Shown: positions 28,878 to 37,935 of the stretch, piece after piece | Numbering within the stretch: position 1 is the first letter of the stretch | Layout of the letters: each line of letters begins with the position of its first letter | IMG/VR virus record: IMGVR_UViG_3300018080_000030 | Coordinates: 1 to 52,552 of that record | DNA from: a virus | Direction: 5' to 3' (one strand) | Length of the DNA: 52,552 nt | Notes under the pieces: generated by a model | What the model saw: only the letters and a program-made list of their open reading frames with translations | What the model was told of the DNA's origin: nothing | Databases searched by the model: none | Translations under genes and position numbers: made by a program

Positions 28878-31690
28878 AAAAGATATTATTTATCATCTTG
28901 GTGTTGGCAGCTGCTGGGGGAGTGCTTGGGCAAACTGACACCGCTACCGACTCACTGTTCAGGATTATAGATGATCTACCGGCGGCACAGTTAAGTGGCA
29001 TGGATGATAACACTATTCCCAACACCGATTACTGGAATGAGCACGCTTATCTATGGCTGGAATACACGATTGCTAAGGTCAAGCAGATGGACTCGCTTAC
29101 CATGGTGTCCAACAACGTGTGGAATGCGTTGTGGTTTGACTCGTTGGCAGCAGCAGTTGATGACTTTGTGGCAAATGCGCCGGATACTGCGATCTTCTAT
29201 ATTCCTGCGGGCGAGTATTTGATTAGTGATAGTTTGAATTTTGAGTTCTGGGGTCCTAATCAAGCAGACTGGGCTATCATAGGCGACCCTGGTGGGACCG
29301 TGATTAAAGCACGCAGTGCAACGAAGATGGACTCTACAAGGAATATGGTTAATATCTGGACGAGCGGGCTGTCAAGTGATGTAGATTCTACGTTTAACAA
29401 CTTCCTGATATATGGTGTCACATTTGACCACAATGGCGGTGGCGGTACTCGGTTCTACTGGGCTAATGTGAATCACGATAGCTGTGGTCACGCATTGCGC
29501 ACATACAGGTATGATGGTGGTTCAAGCGTGTTTCAGGACTTTGGGCCGTTTCATACAGGACAATCTTTTTATCCGCGTCCACAGGCGTCGTTCGACCTGC
29601 CGGAGTCGCACGGGTATATGGTGAGAGTGCTTGGAACGGTGTATCAGATGCATATTATCAACTGTGTATTCAGGAACTCGAACGGCGGCGCTATTTACAA
29701 TCACGGCTACCGTAATGGTGACAACTCAGGTTGGGGTAATGCTATTGAGGGCGGGTCTATCACTAATTGCACGTTTAGGTTTGTGCGAGGTGTTGCTATT
29801 TCCAATTTGCAGAACGGCCCAAGCTCAATCAGTAACAATTACTTTAGATGGGTAGGAGTTGCGTACTACGCGTCCACCGGTGGGTGGTCTTTTGCGAATA
29901 ACCGCGTTGAGGAGTATGATTCATCTGCGGTGATACTTAGCTCCGCAAACTGGATGTCGGTGAATAACAACATCTTCTCTGAAGGCGCTGGTCCGGCGAT
30001 AGTGTGTCATGCTAACTGCTCTGGATCAATACAAGGTAATACATTTATTAATCTTATGGCTGATAACGCACACTTAGGATCGGGATGTTCTGGGGATTCA
30101 CTGGATGCTGCAATACAGTTTATTGGATATTTTACAAATCAGACGACCGGTGCAGGAGTATGGCCGCATGGTATCTCAATTACCAACAACTATTTTCAGA
30201 CTCACTCTGCATCGTATGATGCGCCTGTGCAGTATTTTGTGTATGGGCTGTATAGGAATGTCACTGGCGCAGGCGGTATCTACGAAACACTCACAGGGGG
30301 TGATCCTGCAATGCCGGATAGTTGTGATGGAAATATTATTGCTAATAATATCATTGGTTGGGGAAGGACGTCAAGATCGGAAGCGGTGCTTGGTATAACT
30401 AACTTGCCGTTATCTCGAAATAATGTGCATGACAATTTCTATGTAAGGTCAAGCAAGTATAATCCATATGGGTTGCCAACTGTCTACGGTAATTCGAGGA
30501 AGTCACTGGTTGACCTTGTAGCAAGTGTGGGAGATAGTTGTGAGATAGTATTGCCTGCTGGGGTATATACGATAGCTGAGAGCCTGGTGATTAATAACAA
30601 CGCTGTAACATTGAGAGGGGTAGGCAAGGCAACAGTTATCAGACTCGCTGATCTTAGTTCACCAAGTAGTGTTATCTTCGCACGAGATAAATACAGAATA
30701 ACTATACGTGATTTACGCATACAGGGAAGGAAATACCTCCAACCTGCGGATGCCTCAAATGTTACAAACAACGGGGTTATGCTACATGGCGGGTTTGGAC
30801 ACAGGATTGAAAACGTGTTCTTTCAGGATATTAAGAATGCCGCTGTACGACTTGACTCAGGTGCTGTAACTATGGAACGTGTGGTTGTCGAAAACTGCGA
30901 GATTGACTCATGTGGTTATGGTATTTGGTATAGCTATGGCGCATCTGGCCACATCACCAATAACCATATTCGTGATACTGATAATATAGCAATCACGCTT
31001 AGTGGTGTGAGTGGTACTACCATTACTGGCAACTCTATCGATGAGACCAGTGATGTCGGATGCTACTTGAGTTATTCAAACGCAAACACAATAGCAGGCA
31101 ACAGTTTCGGGAACACTGGTAAAGAGTGTATCAAGTTAGCCGCCTCAAGTAGAGTAGCTATCACAGGCAACAGGCTTGATGGCGCTGGTAGTGCTGCTAA
31201 CAACACATACAGTGCCATTAATCTTGTGCATGATGGAACTGCTGGGTGCAAAGATAACACTATTGTAGCCAATACCTATAATGATGCTGGAGGTGGTAAC
31301 AAAGCTAAATATTTGGTAGAGATTGAGGATAATGCCCTCAACTGTGACAACGTAGTAGGTTTTAATGCGGGGCTTGAAAATGACTTCACTGTAGCGCTTG
31401 ATGGCACTGAGTATTCATATAACTATGTAATAACCACTGATTCTACTGGTAAGAAGTTTGTGTATCATGCACCCGCGTACCACTCATTCAAGATAGACGG
31501 CGCTGAAGCATTAGCGCTCGGTGGTGGATTTTTAGCATTCGGCAGTGGCGTGTTTCCTGTGCTTCAGACCAAAACACCGCCTGCATCCAACTCTACAGGA
31601 ACGGCTGGACAGTTCGCATGGGATGGAAGTTATTTATATATCTGCACAGCCACTGATACATGGGAGCGTGTAGCTGTGGCAGCTTGGTAG
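28874..31690 (+). CDS. Right-handed beta-helix protein with signal peptide (tailspike-like)
   Basis: 938 aa. The N terminus MKKILFIILVLAAAGGVLGQ is a textbook Sec signal peptide with a cleavage site after about residue 19. Residues about 60-480 and 520-850 each read as beta-helix coils: repeated NxxI/NxxF and GITITNN-type turns (ISITNNYF, ITGNSI, IAGNSF, ITGNRL) as in pectate-lyase-like folds. The start of each half has a VxDxV segment followed by PAGxYxI (IPAGEYLI and LPAGVYTI), the usual entry to such helices. The C terminus ends GTAGQFAWDGSYLYIC and TWERVAV, a tip found on phage fibres. It is probably a receptor-binding or polysaccharide-degrading protein; the signal peptide is unexpected. 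Confidence 0.8.
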   Translation: MKKILFIILVLAAAGGVLGQTDTATDSLFRIIDDLPAAQLSGMDDNTIPNTDYWNEHAYLWLEYTIAKVKQMDSLTMVSNNVWNALWFDSLAAAVDDFVANAPDTAIFYIPAGEYLISDSLNFEFWGPNQADWAIIGDPGGTVIKARSATKMDSTRNMVNIWTSGLSSDVDSTFNNFLIYGVTFDHNGGGGTRFYWANVNHDSCGHALRTYRYDGGSSVFQDFGPFHTGQSFYPRPQASFDLPESHGYMVRVLGTVYQMHIINCVFRNSNGGAIYNHGYRNGDNSGWGNAIEGGSITNCTFRFVRGVAISNLQNGPSSISNNYFRWVGVAYYASTGGWSFANNRVEEYDSSAVILSSANWMSVNNNIFSEGAGPAIVCHANCSGSIQGNTFINLMADNAHLGSGCSGDSLDAAIQFIGYFTNQTTGAGVWPHGISITNNYFQTHSASYDAPVQYFVYGLYRNVTGAGGIYETLTGGDPAMPDSCDGNIIANNIIGWGRTSRSEAVLGITNLPLSRNNVHDNFYVRSSKYNPYGLPTVYGNSRKSLVDLVASVGDSCEIVLPAGVYTIAESLVINNNAVTLRGVGKATVIRLADLSSPSSVIFARDKYRITIRDLRIQGRKYLQPADASNVTNNGVMLHGGFGHRIENVFFQDIKNAAVRLDSGAVTMERVVVENCEIDSCGYGIWYSYGASGHITNNHIRDTDNIAITLSGVSGTTITGNSIDETSDVGCYLSYSNANTIAGNSFGNTGKECIKLAASSRVAITGNRLDGAGSAANNTYSAINLVHDGTAGCKDNTIVANTYNDAGGGNKAKYLVEIEDNALNCDNVVGFNAGLENDFTVALDGTEYSYNYVITTDSTGKKFVYHAPAYHSFKIDGAEALALGGGFLAFGSGVFPVLQTKTPPASNSTGTAGQFAWDGSYLYICTATDTWERVAVAAW

Positions 31691-31703
31691 GAGGTGATTC
31701 TGT

Positions 31704-31883
31704 ATGCCTAAAAAGAAACATGCTGAGCTTGCACGAAGAGCGCGTGCGCTGGGGCTTACAGGAGACGCATATAACTCTTATGTGTATGGGACACTGAGCA
31801 CGATAAAGAAACGCAGAAAAGCTAAGCAGAAGAGGACGAGCAGGAAACCTAAAAAGTCCACACGGAAGAGGAGGAGACGATGA
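31704..31883 (+). CDS. Very basic small protein (59 aa)
   Basis: SD AGGAGGTGATT before ATG 31704. More than one third of residues are Lys or Arg, ending KKSTRKRRRR. An alternating helical middle (LARRARALGLTGDAY) precedes the basic tail. It could bind packaged or ejected DNA. The stop overlaps the next gene (ATGA). Confidence 0.65.
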   Translation: MPKKKHAELARRARALGLTGDAYNSYVYGTLSTIKKRRKAKQKRTSRKPKKSTRKRRRR

Positions 31884-32068
31884 CAAGACCAGCACAGCCG
31901 ATGCCTAAAGGCAGAAGAAAGCCTGGAGTGACCTCAAGGCCGGTTGGGAGACAAGTTATAGGAGCTAAAGTATTTCCGGAGGCAGGTGAGGACCCACGCC
32001 AGGGCTGCCATGTGCTGAGGGATGACAGTAAAGTAGAGACGACTTTTGCTAAAAAGGACGATGAATAA
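31880..32068 (+). CDS. Small protein (62 aa), unknown
   Basis: ATGA overlap upstream and TAATG overlap downstream; SD GAGGAGGAG lies inside the previous gene. It is Pro/Arg/Gly-rich at the start (PMPKGRRKPGVTSRP) and acidic at the end, so probably flexible. A minor structural or assembly role is likely by position between adaptor and tail genes. Confidence 0.62.
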   Translation: MTRPAQPMPKGRRKPGVTSRPVGRQVIGAKVFPEAGEDPRQGCHVLRDDSKVETTFAKKDDE

Positions 32069-32952
32069 TGAACTTACGGGAAGCACAAGATCATGTTAAG
32101 GCGCTCCTGACTCATCATGGAGTTGGCCAGACTGACAGGATTTCTGCTGGGCTGATCGACTCTGTACTAAATGCGTCTATGGAGCAGCATTTTGAGTACC
32201 TGAAGTTTGAGAAGGTATACTGGCATTCACTGGTTACACAAGGGCAGGATGAGTATCAGTTACCGGATGGGCTGATTGGTGTTAGTATGATCAAAGTAGC
32301 TGGTGAAAGGTACTATCCCGCAGCATTCCCCTTTGTAGAAGATGCTAAGAGAGTTGCCACCGACCGGACAAGAGTAACCGAGGAGGGCACTGAAGTTAGT
32401 GCAGTTGCCGATAGATGGTACTGGCTGAGGAGATATATGTTGCAGATATATCCAGAGCCGGAGGAGGATACCCCGACCGACACGTCTGGAAGCTGCACAG
32501 TGTCTGGTTCTACGGTGACTGTTACCTCCGGATCACTTGGGACTACAAATAGTTTAAAGAGGATGTTAGCATTAGTAGGTAGCAATTACTTTGTGATACT
32601 CAGCAATGACGGTGATGAGTTCTCCGTTGATGGGACACCGAGTTCTTCAGCAACCACCTACGAGGTCTACAATCCAGGCTTACAGATTTGGGGGACTATG
32701 AGGCCATCAGAGCTGACGGAGGATAGCGATGACCTGCCTGGTAGTTATGTGGATCAGATGGCTGTGGTACTTCAGACTGCCTATATAGTAGCACTGATGC
32801 TACCTAACAAGCAAGGGATTAATATCAATGGGTTAGCTGATACGTATCAGAAGTTCAGGAAGCAGTCAAAGCAGACTGAGATGAATCGAACATTTACACC
32901 AAAAAATGTGCAGCCTTTTACCTTCAGAAGTGATCATGCGGGGTATAAGTAA
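32068..32952 (+). CDS. Head-tail adaptor / tail tubular A-like protein
   Basis: 294 aa. The helical N terminus (LREAQDHVKALLTHH), then FEYLKFEKVYWHSLVTQGQDEYQLPDGLIGV, recalls tail tubular protein A (T7 gp11-like) and P22 gp4-like adaptors, which have an N-terminal helix bundle and a small beta domain. A Ser/Thr-rich insert (TDTSGSCTVSGSTVTVTSG) interrupts the middle at about 144-195 and may form an extra domain. It is coupled to the tail nozzle gene (TAATG). Confidence 0.68.
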   Translation: MNLREAQDHVKALLTHHGVGQTDRISAGLIDSVLNASMEQHFEYLKFEKVYWHSLVTQGQDEYQLPDGLIGVSMIKVAGERYYPAAFPFVEDAKRVATDRTRVTEEGTEVSAVADRWYWLRRYMLQIYPEPEEDTPTDTSGSCTVSGSTVTVTSGSLGTTNSLKRMLALVGSNYFVILSNDGDEFSVDGTPSSSATTYEVYNPGLQIWGTMRPSELTEDSDDLPGSYVDQMAVVLQTAYIVALMLPNKQGININGLADTYQKFRKQSKQTEMNRTFTPKNVQPFTFRSDHAGYK

Positions 32953-35393
32953 TGGCTGACTTGATAGTGTCTGTTTTCAGGGGGTGTTATGAAAAGGCTT
33001 CAGAGTTTGATCTGCCGGTGGCTTTTAGTGAGGAATATAAAGACTGGTATCCTACCTATGAAGGTAAGCTGGTGAAGCGCCGTGGGTATGAACCCGAGTG
33101 GCTGGATTCCGACGAAGCCACCACTACAGCAGCTATCACTACTGGGCTGGCTGGTAACATTATCAATATGTTTGAGTTGGTGACTGGGAGATCAGAGACT
33201 ACTGCTCCTAACGAGGCAATAAAGTATTTGTGTCAAACTGATGATGGTCTTGGCAAAATTTACTACTTTGATGAATCTGTGCCGACATGGACAAGGTTGG
33301 ACTGTGGGGCCACAGATACCACGACCACTGCATTGACTGACTTCAGGGACGCTAACAGCGTTGTGCAGAAATGCAGGTTTATGGCAGAGAACGGTGTTGT
33401 AAGGGTGCTGGCTGGGAATAGAAGTGTGAACCAGCCTCTATGGTGGGGGTATTGTGGGGCAAGGTTCCCCAATGCCATTTCAGATAACTCCGGTACTAAA
33501 GCGCCTATTAGTGGAGGATTCCTCAGCACCGCTCAAAGAGCTAAGATTGAATCTCCTGTTATGCCTACAATAATTGATCATACAGGTATCCCAGAGCCGA
33601 CTGGGGTGACGTGGAACAGTGCCTTAGAATTAAAGGCTACTGGTAATTGGCAGTATAGATATTATCGGTACAGGATGGCACTGCAATATGACCATAAACA
33701 ATGGAGTCCTCCAAGCCCTGCCGATGGGGATATGTTGGCAGCCTTGTCAACACTTAATGACAACTACAGGACAAGGACATCATTGTTGGTGGAGATAGAC
33801 TCTTCCATTATAAGTAGGCGAGTTACTGGGTTTGCTATATTCAGGTCAGATGAGTTGACCGGAGCTGCTATGGGCCGGCGAGAGTATGGCACATTCAGAT
33901 TACTGACGTATGCTACGTTCTCCGATAACTGGGGTAAGATTATTAAGTCCTCTGGCATCTCGTTGTCTATAGCTGAAAGGCTTATCTGGCCATATACCAG
34001 TCAGTGGATATTCGCTACTTATACTGATGCAACCAAAACTTTTGCCATAGGCTCCACAGAAGCAGGTGATGATGCATTAGCTGACGATATGCTAAATGGG
34101 GGAATGCTGATAGCATGGCACCCAACCAGTAACACCTTTTACTATTGTTTAATAGCTGATACTGATTTCACGGCTGTTGATGACCAGAGCATAGTTATTG
34201 ATACAGCATTAGGTGAGAACGATGGGGAAACTTTTGTTATCCAAGCTGTGAGTGGTTGGTACGAAGATTCTGGGACATACAAGTACTTATTTCTGGACGA
34301 CGTCCCAAAAGAGGTTATGGATTATTCAGTGACAATGAATGACTTTCTTGGCATATCTCAAGATGACTATACTGTCATGTACCCAAAGTATGGAACTACG
34401 ATACAGGGGCAGGCATTTTATGCCAATGGCTATCATCTGGATGAGCAAAAGGAGCACCTTATCTCGTATGGAATGCTGACGAACTCCGGGCTGTTTGCTA
34501 ACGATACACACCTCACGAGGAATGTTTTTACCTGCGGGGTACCGATAAAAGGTTTGGCATCCATCGCAGATAGGCTTATTGTGTTCGCAGACACTGGCAT
34601 CTTTATAGGCATTATCCCGAATGCTAATGAGGCCAGCTGGGACTTTGAAAAACTGTTTGATCAGTTTGGGTTGATGGCTGAGGAGTCCCTGGTATCGATT
34701 TCCGGAAGACTGCTCTTCTTAGCCTCTGACTGGGATGTCAAGATGTTTGATGGTACTCAGCGTCCTAAGTCTATTGGAGGTGGGATATATGATGTATTGC
34801 GTGATGCAGGTGATGCGTCTATTGATTACTTGAAAAATGCGATAGGCTTTCAGATGCCAAAGCACAACATGTACGTACTGAGGATACAGACGGGGGCGAC
34901 AAGTTATGAGTATTGGGCTTATCCCCTCGATGGGGACGTAGGATGGATCCAAATCAGGTGGGCTGACACCTTCACAGGATTCTTCAGCACCAGTACTGGC
35001 GAGACCTTTGCATTCAAAGCTGACGACTTAATGCGTCTTAATAAAGGGACTGATGATGATGGCACAGCCATCAATCCGGAGTGGAAGTCATTACCACTAT
35101 CGTTGGACAAAAAACTTATCCATCACTTTGAACAGATGGTGGCGGTGTATAAGTCTAATACAGCTATTCAGTGTCAGATTTATTTGGATGGCAGTGTATC
35201 TGCTCATGGTACCGTTTCTCTGGATTCTCAAACTCTGCTGAAAGCGGTATCTAAGAACGTTCCTCTGAGCACAATGGCCAGGACTATTCAACTGAAATTC
35301 AATATACCATTAGCAAACAGGGCAAGTAATACGCAGTGTGAAATAGATGAGGTTATTCTGCCGGTGGAAAAGACGTCTGGAGGTCATGTGTAA
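32952..35393 (+). CDS. Tail nozzle / tail tubular B-like protein
   Basis: 813 aa. A long beta-rich protein with features of short-tailed phage nozzle proteins (T7 gp12, P22 gp10): repeated aromatic strands, and a central GLASIADRLIVFADTGIFI then SLVSISGRLLFLASDWDVKMFDG pair that looks like beta-propeller blades. The size agrees with T7 gp12 (794 aa). It follows an adaptor gene as expected and overlaps the fibre-like gene by one base (TAATG). Confident as a tail protein; subfamily uncertain. Confidence 0.74.
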   Translation: MADLIVSVFRGCYEKASEFDLPVAFSEEYKDWYPTYEGKLVKRRGYEPEWLDSDEATTTAAITTGLAGNIINMFELVTGRSETTAPNEAIKYLCQTDDGLGKIYYFDESVPTWTRLDCGATDTTTTALTDFRDANSVVQKCRFMAENGVVRVLAGNRSVNQPLWWGYCGARFPNAISDNSGTKAPISGGFLSTAQRAKIESPVMPTIIDHTGIPEPTGVTWNSALELKATGNWQYRYYRYRMALQYDHKQWSPPSPADGDMLAALSTLNDNYRTRTSLLVEIDSSIISRRVTGFAIFRSDELTGAAMGRREYGTFRLLTYATFSDNWGKIIKSSGISLSIAERLIWPYTSQWIFATYTDATKTFAIGSTEAGDDALADDMLNGGMLIAWHPTSNTFYYCLIADTDFTAVDDQSIVIDTALGENDGETFVIQAVSGWYEDSGTYKYLFLDDVPKEVMDYSVTMNDFLGISQDDYTVMYPKYGTTIQGQAFYANGYHLDEQKEHLISYGMLTNSGLFANDTHLTRNVFTCGVPIKGLASIADRLIVFADTGIFIGIIPNANEASWDFEKLFDQFGLMAEESLVSISGRLLFLASDWDVKMFDGTQRPKSIGGGIYDVLRDAGDASIDYLKNAIGFQMPKHNMYVLRIQTGATSYEYWAYPLDGDVGWIQIRWADTFTGFFSTSTGETFAFKADDLMRLNKGTDDDGTAINPEWKSLPLSLDKKLIHHFEQMVAVYKSNTAIQCQIYLDGSVSAHGTVSLDSQTLLKAVSKNVPLSTMARTIQLKFNIPLANRASNTQCEIDEVILPVEKTSGGHV

Positions 35394-36367
35394 TGTCAAG
35401 TTATAAGCCAATGCTGACATTTGAAAAAGAATCTGACGTCAATCCTGAAATGCTGAACTTGTTGGTACAGGAGGTCAGGAAGGTAGGCTCAAGACTAAGC
35501 CCAGCTGCGAGTCCTGGTGGTGGTGTAGTTATAGATAACCTTGGAGGTAGTGGCGGGAGCAGCGGAGGCAGCTCAACCTTCACAATCTCAGAAGATCTTA
35601 ATATGAACAACTATGACATTATCAATGTAACTGAGGTTGATGGAGTTGACGTGTCTGCGATTGCGTTGGATAATATGCCCGCTGCTGCCGCAGGAGATAT
35701 TGATTGCGGTGGTCAGGCTGTCACCAATGTAGGTAACGTGGATGGGGTAGATGTGAGTGCTATAGCCTTAGACAATATGCCGGCAGCATCTACTGGTGCG
35801 ATTGACTGTGATGGCCAATCGATTTCGAATGTTGGAACAGTAGATAGTAGAAACATCAGTACCGATGGCGCAAAGTTAGATAGTATTGAAGCCGGCGCTG
35901 ATGTGACAGATTTCGCTAACGTGCGTATTGCACTTGCTGCGGCTACTGCATATGTTGACTTCAATGGCCAGAATATTCAAGGCGTTGGATCGGTTGATGG
36001 GAGGGATGTGAGTGCTGATGGCTCTAAGCTGGATAATATTGAGGCGAATGCTGACGTTACTGATTTTGCTAATGTCCAGACTGCATTGGCAGCTGCTTCA
36101 GGTGCAGTGACTTTTAATAGCCAAAACCTAAGCAGTATTAATCAGTTATCCACACCGACTGTTGTTACCGGCACACTCACTGAGTACGGTCTTGGCAGTG
36201 GTATTACTATAGCAAGTGATGTTGGATTCCATAACACATCACCAACGTCGCAAGCATCACATATTTCCGACCCTGCTGGAGGAGCTACACAGGATGCTGA
36301 AGCAAGGTCAGCTATTAATAGTATCCTGGTGGTGTTAGAGAATCATGGATTAACTGCTTCATCTTAG
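35393..36367 (+). CDS. Tail fibre-like protein with internal repeats
   Basis: 324 aa. A Gly/Ser linker (residues about 40-60) leads to two repeat types: two copies around VDGVDVSAIALDNMPAA and two copies around DGxKLDxIEAxADVTDFANV, each followed by a NGQxI or FNSQNL strand. The DGxDVSxDGxKLDxIE motif is widespread in phage fibres as a triple-stranded beta repeat. The N terminus (VNPEMLNLLVQEVRKVGSRL) likely attaches to the tail. The C terminus is a helical stretch (AEARSAINSILVVLENHGL). A trimeric short fibre is the best guess. Confidence 0.74.
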   Translation: MSSYKPMLTFEKESDVNPEMLNLLVQEVRKVGSRLSPAASPGGGVVIDNLGGSGGSSGGSSTFTISEDLNMNNYDIINVTEVDGVDVSAIALDNMPAAAAGDIDCGGQAVTNVGNVDGVDVSAIALDNMPAASTGAIDCDGQSISNVGTVDSRNISTDGAKLDSIEAGADVTDFANVRIALAAATAYVDFNGQNIQGVGSVDGRDVSADGSKLDNIEANADVTDFANVQTALAAASGAVTFNSQNLSSINQLSTPTVVTGTLTEYGLGSGITIASDVGFHNTSPTSQASHISDPAGGATQDAEARSAINSILVVLENHGLTASS

Positions 36368-36375
36368 GAGGACAT

Positions 36376-36540
36376 ATGGACGAGTATACTATAGGTAAAG
36401 ATGTAGGGGAGTTACAGGCACTGATGACACAGCACGCACGAAAGATTAACGTTTTAAGCGCGTCTATTGATGCGCTTATATTGAGAGTGGATAGGCTGGA
36501 GGCGCAGAACACTCAGAGTGATAAGGAGCCTGAGAAATGA
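36376..36540 (+). CDS. Small coiled-coil protein (54 aa)
   Basis: SD TAGGAGGACAT before ATG 36376; stop overlaps the next start (ATGA at 36537). The sequence has clear heptads (LMTQHARKINVLSASIDAL then ILRVDRLEAQ), predicting a helical oligomer. Such short proteins between fibre and ejection genes may be chaperones or small virion parts. Confidence 0.65.
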   Translation: MDEYTIGKDVGELQALMTQHARKINVLSASIDALILRVDRLEAQNTQSDKEPEK

Positions 36541-37067
36541 TTTACAAAACTGCACATAACCAACACATGCCTGGCATCTCCGGTGCCTCTGGTAAATCTG
36601 GTTCAAACTGGCTTAGATCGCTGGGCAATATTGACTGGAAAACAGCAGGTAAAGTTGGTCTGGGTCTTGGTGCTGCCGGAGGACTGCTCGGGTATGCCTC
36701 AAGCGGTATCGACTTTGACCCCACACTTACTGAGGAGTCTGTAAGGGAGGCAATAGATCAGCACAGAAGCATAGGGGGCAGAGCTATCAGTAGGAGATCA
36801 ACGTTTGGCAAAACAGACGCTGCGTCACAATTCTACGCCAGAGGCTTAGGGTCATCCGGAGCTGTTATTGGAGATATAGCAGGGTATGACCAAGCTGCGA
36901 TGGACGAGATAGCTCAACTGGAAGCAGCGTTATCTGAGGAGTTGATGAAAGCTTTGCAGTATATTGATCAAAGGGATTTACAATTAGCGATGGCTGAAGC
37001 TGAACAAGACCAGGGTATCTTCAGCACAATTGGTGAGCTAAGTGCTCTTGGCATGTTCCTGATATAG
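36537..37067 (+). CDS. Putative small ejection (internal virion) protein
   Basis: 176 aa. A Gly/Ser-rich N terminus, a hydrophobic glycine-rich segment (VGLGLGAAGGLLGYASSG, residues about 41-58) able to insert in a membrane, then helices (AAMDEIAQLEAALSEELMKAL). Position ahead of a helical protein and a 1372-aa giant mirrors the three ejection genes of T7 (gp14, gp15, gp16) and P22. Likely released into the host envelope at infection. Inferred from layout. Confidence 0.58.
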   Translation: MIYKTAHNQHMPGISGASGKSGSNWLRSLGNIDWKTAGKVGLGLGAAGGLLGYASSGIDFDPTLTEESVREAIDQHRSIGGRAISRRSTFGKTDAASQFYARGLGSSGAVIGDIAGYDQAAMDEIAQLEAALSEELMKALQYIDQRDLQLAMAEAEQDQGIFSTIGELSALGMFLI

Positions 37068-37077
37068 GAGGTACGTG

Positions 37078-37935
37078 ATGGCATATGAAGTGCTCAAGAA
37101 TGTGTTGGGGAGCGCTGTTCAGCAAAAACTGCAAGCAGCTACTCCTATAGGCAAGGCTCAACTGTTGAGTTTACAGTTACAGAACAAGCTTGCTGCGAGA
37201 ACTCTGGATGACCTGTTTCCCCTTCAGATGAAAAGGCTGGAGCGGGAAATCGAGACTATGATCGATCCTGAGAGGGCACTACAACTAAAAAAGCAGGAGA
37301 TTAAAGCTCAGCAGGATGCGATACAGGCGCGAGAGGAAGCCGTTATCCCGCTACAAAGGGATGCTGATATAGCAGTAAAGCGGGAGCCTTCTGTCCATGT
37401 GACTAAGACTGATAGGCCCAATACCTCGATTAGACAGTTATTCGTTGATGAGGAAGGTAAACCCAGTCAGAATGCTTATGACTGGCTAATAGACACCTCG
37501 ACTGGAGAGCGTATACGTCCTATCGGGCTTGCAAGGTGGGGTGAGCCGCCAAGCCCTGAAGGGTCAGGCAGCCAAGACCTGAGTAATCAAGAAATCGGCT
37601 TATTAATAGAAGGTGTGGTAGGCAAAGTGACAGCTGCTGGAACAATCTCTAAGGAAAGCTCTGAGCTGAAAGAGCTTGTCGAATCTTTAAGGGAAGTTGG
37701 GATATACGATGAGGAGTTCAAAGAAGCCAATCCAGAGCAAAAGTTGCTGTACTTAATCACCTCAGATTTCCCAGAAGGGGAAGTCTTTAGGAAGCTGGGA
37801 CCCCCTGGTGAGTTGTATAATAAGTACCCAGTGGTGACATCAGCTGTGCAGCAGCTGAAAAAAGCAGGACCATACGAAACCTTAATGGAGTTGAATAAAC
37901 ATGCTAATGCAAAGCCCCCGTTCTTCTCAAACTGA
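37078..37935 (+). CDS. Putative helical ejection (internal virion) protein
   Basis: 285 aa from ATG 37078 (SD TAGGAGGTACG). The first 110 residues are long charged helices (QLLSLQLQNKLAARTLDDLF, then KKQEIKAQQDAIQAREEAV). A middle part around ASTGERIRPIGLARWG-like residues is less ordered, and the end is again helical. It overlaps the large ejection gene by 35 bases. Part of the same presumed ejectosome; no enzymatic motif seen. Confidence 0.57.
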   Translation: MAYEVLKNVLGSAVQQKLQAATPIGKAQLLSLQLQNKLAARTLDDLFPLQMKRLEREIETMIDPERALQLKKQEIKAQQDAIQAREEAVIPLQRDADIAVKREPSVHVTKTDRPNTSIRQLFVDEEGKPSQNAYDWLIDTSTGERIRPIGLARWGEPPSPEGSGSQDLSNQEIGLLIEGVVGKVTAAGTISKESSELKELVESLREVGIYDEEFKEANPEQKLLYLITSDFPEGEVFRKLGPPGELYNKYPVVTSAVQQLKKAGPYETLMELNKHANAKPPFFSN

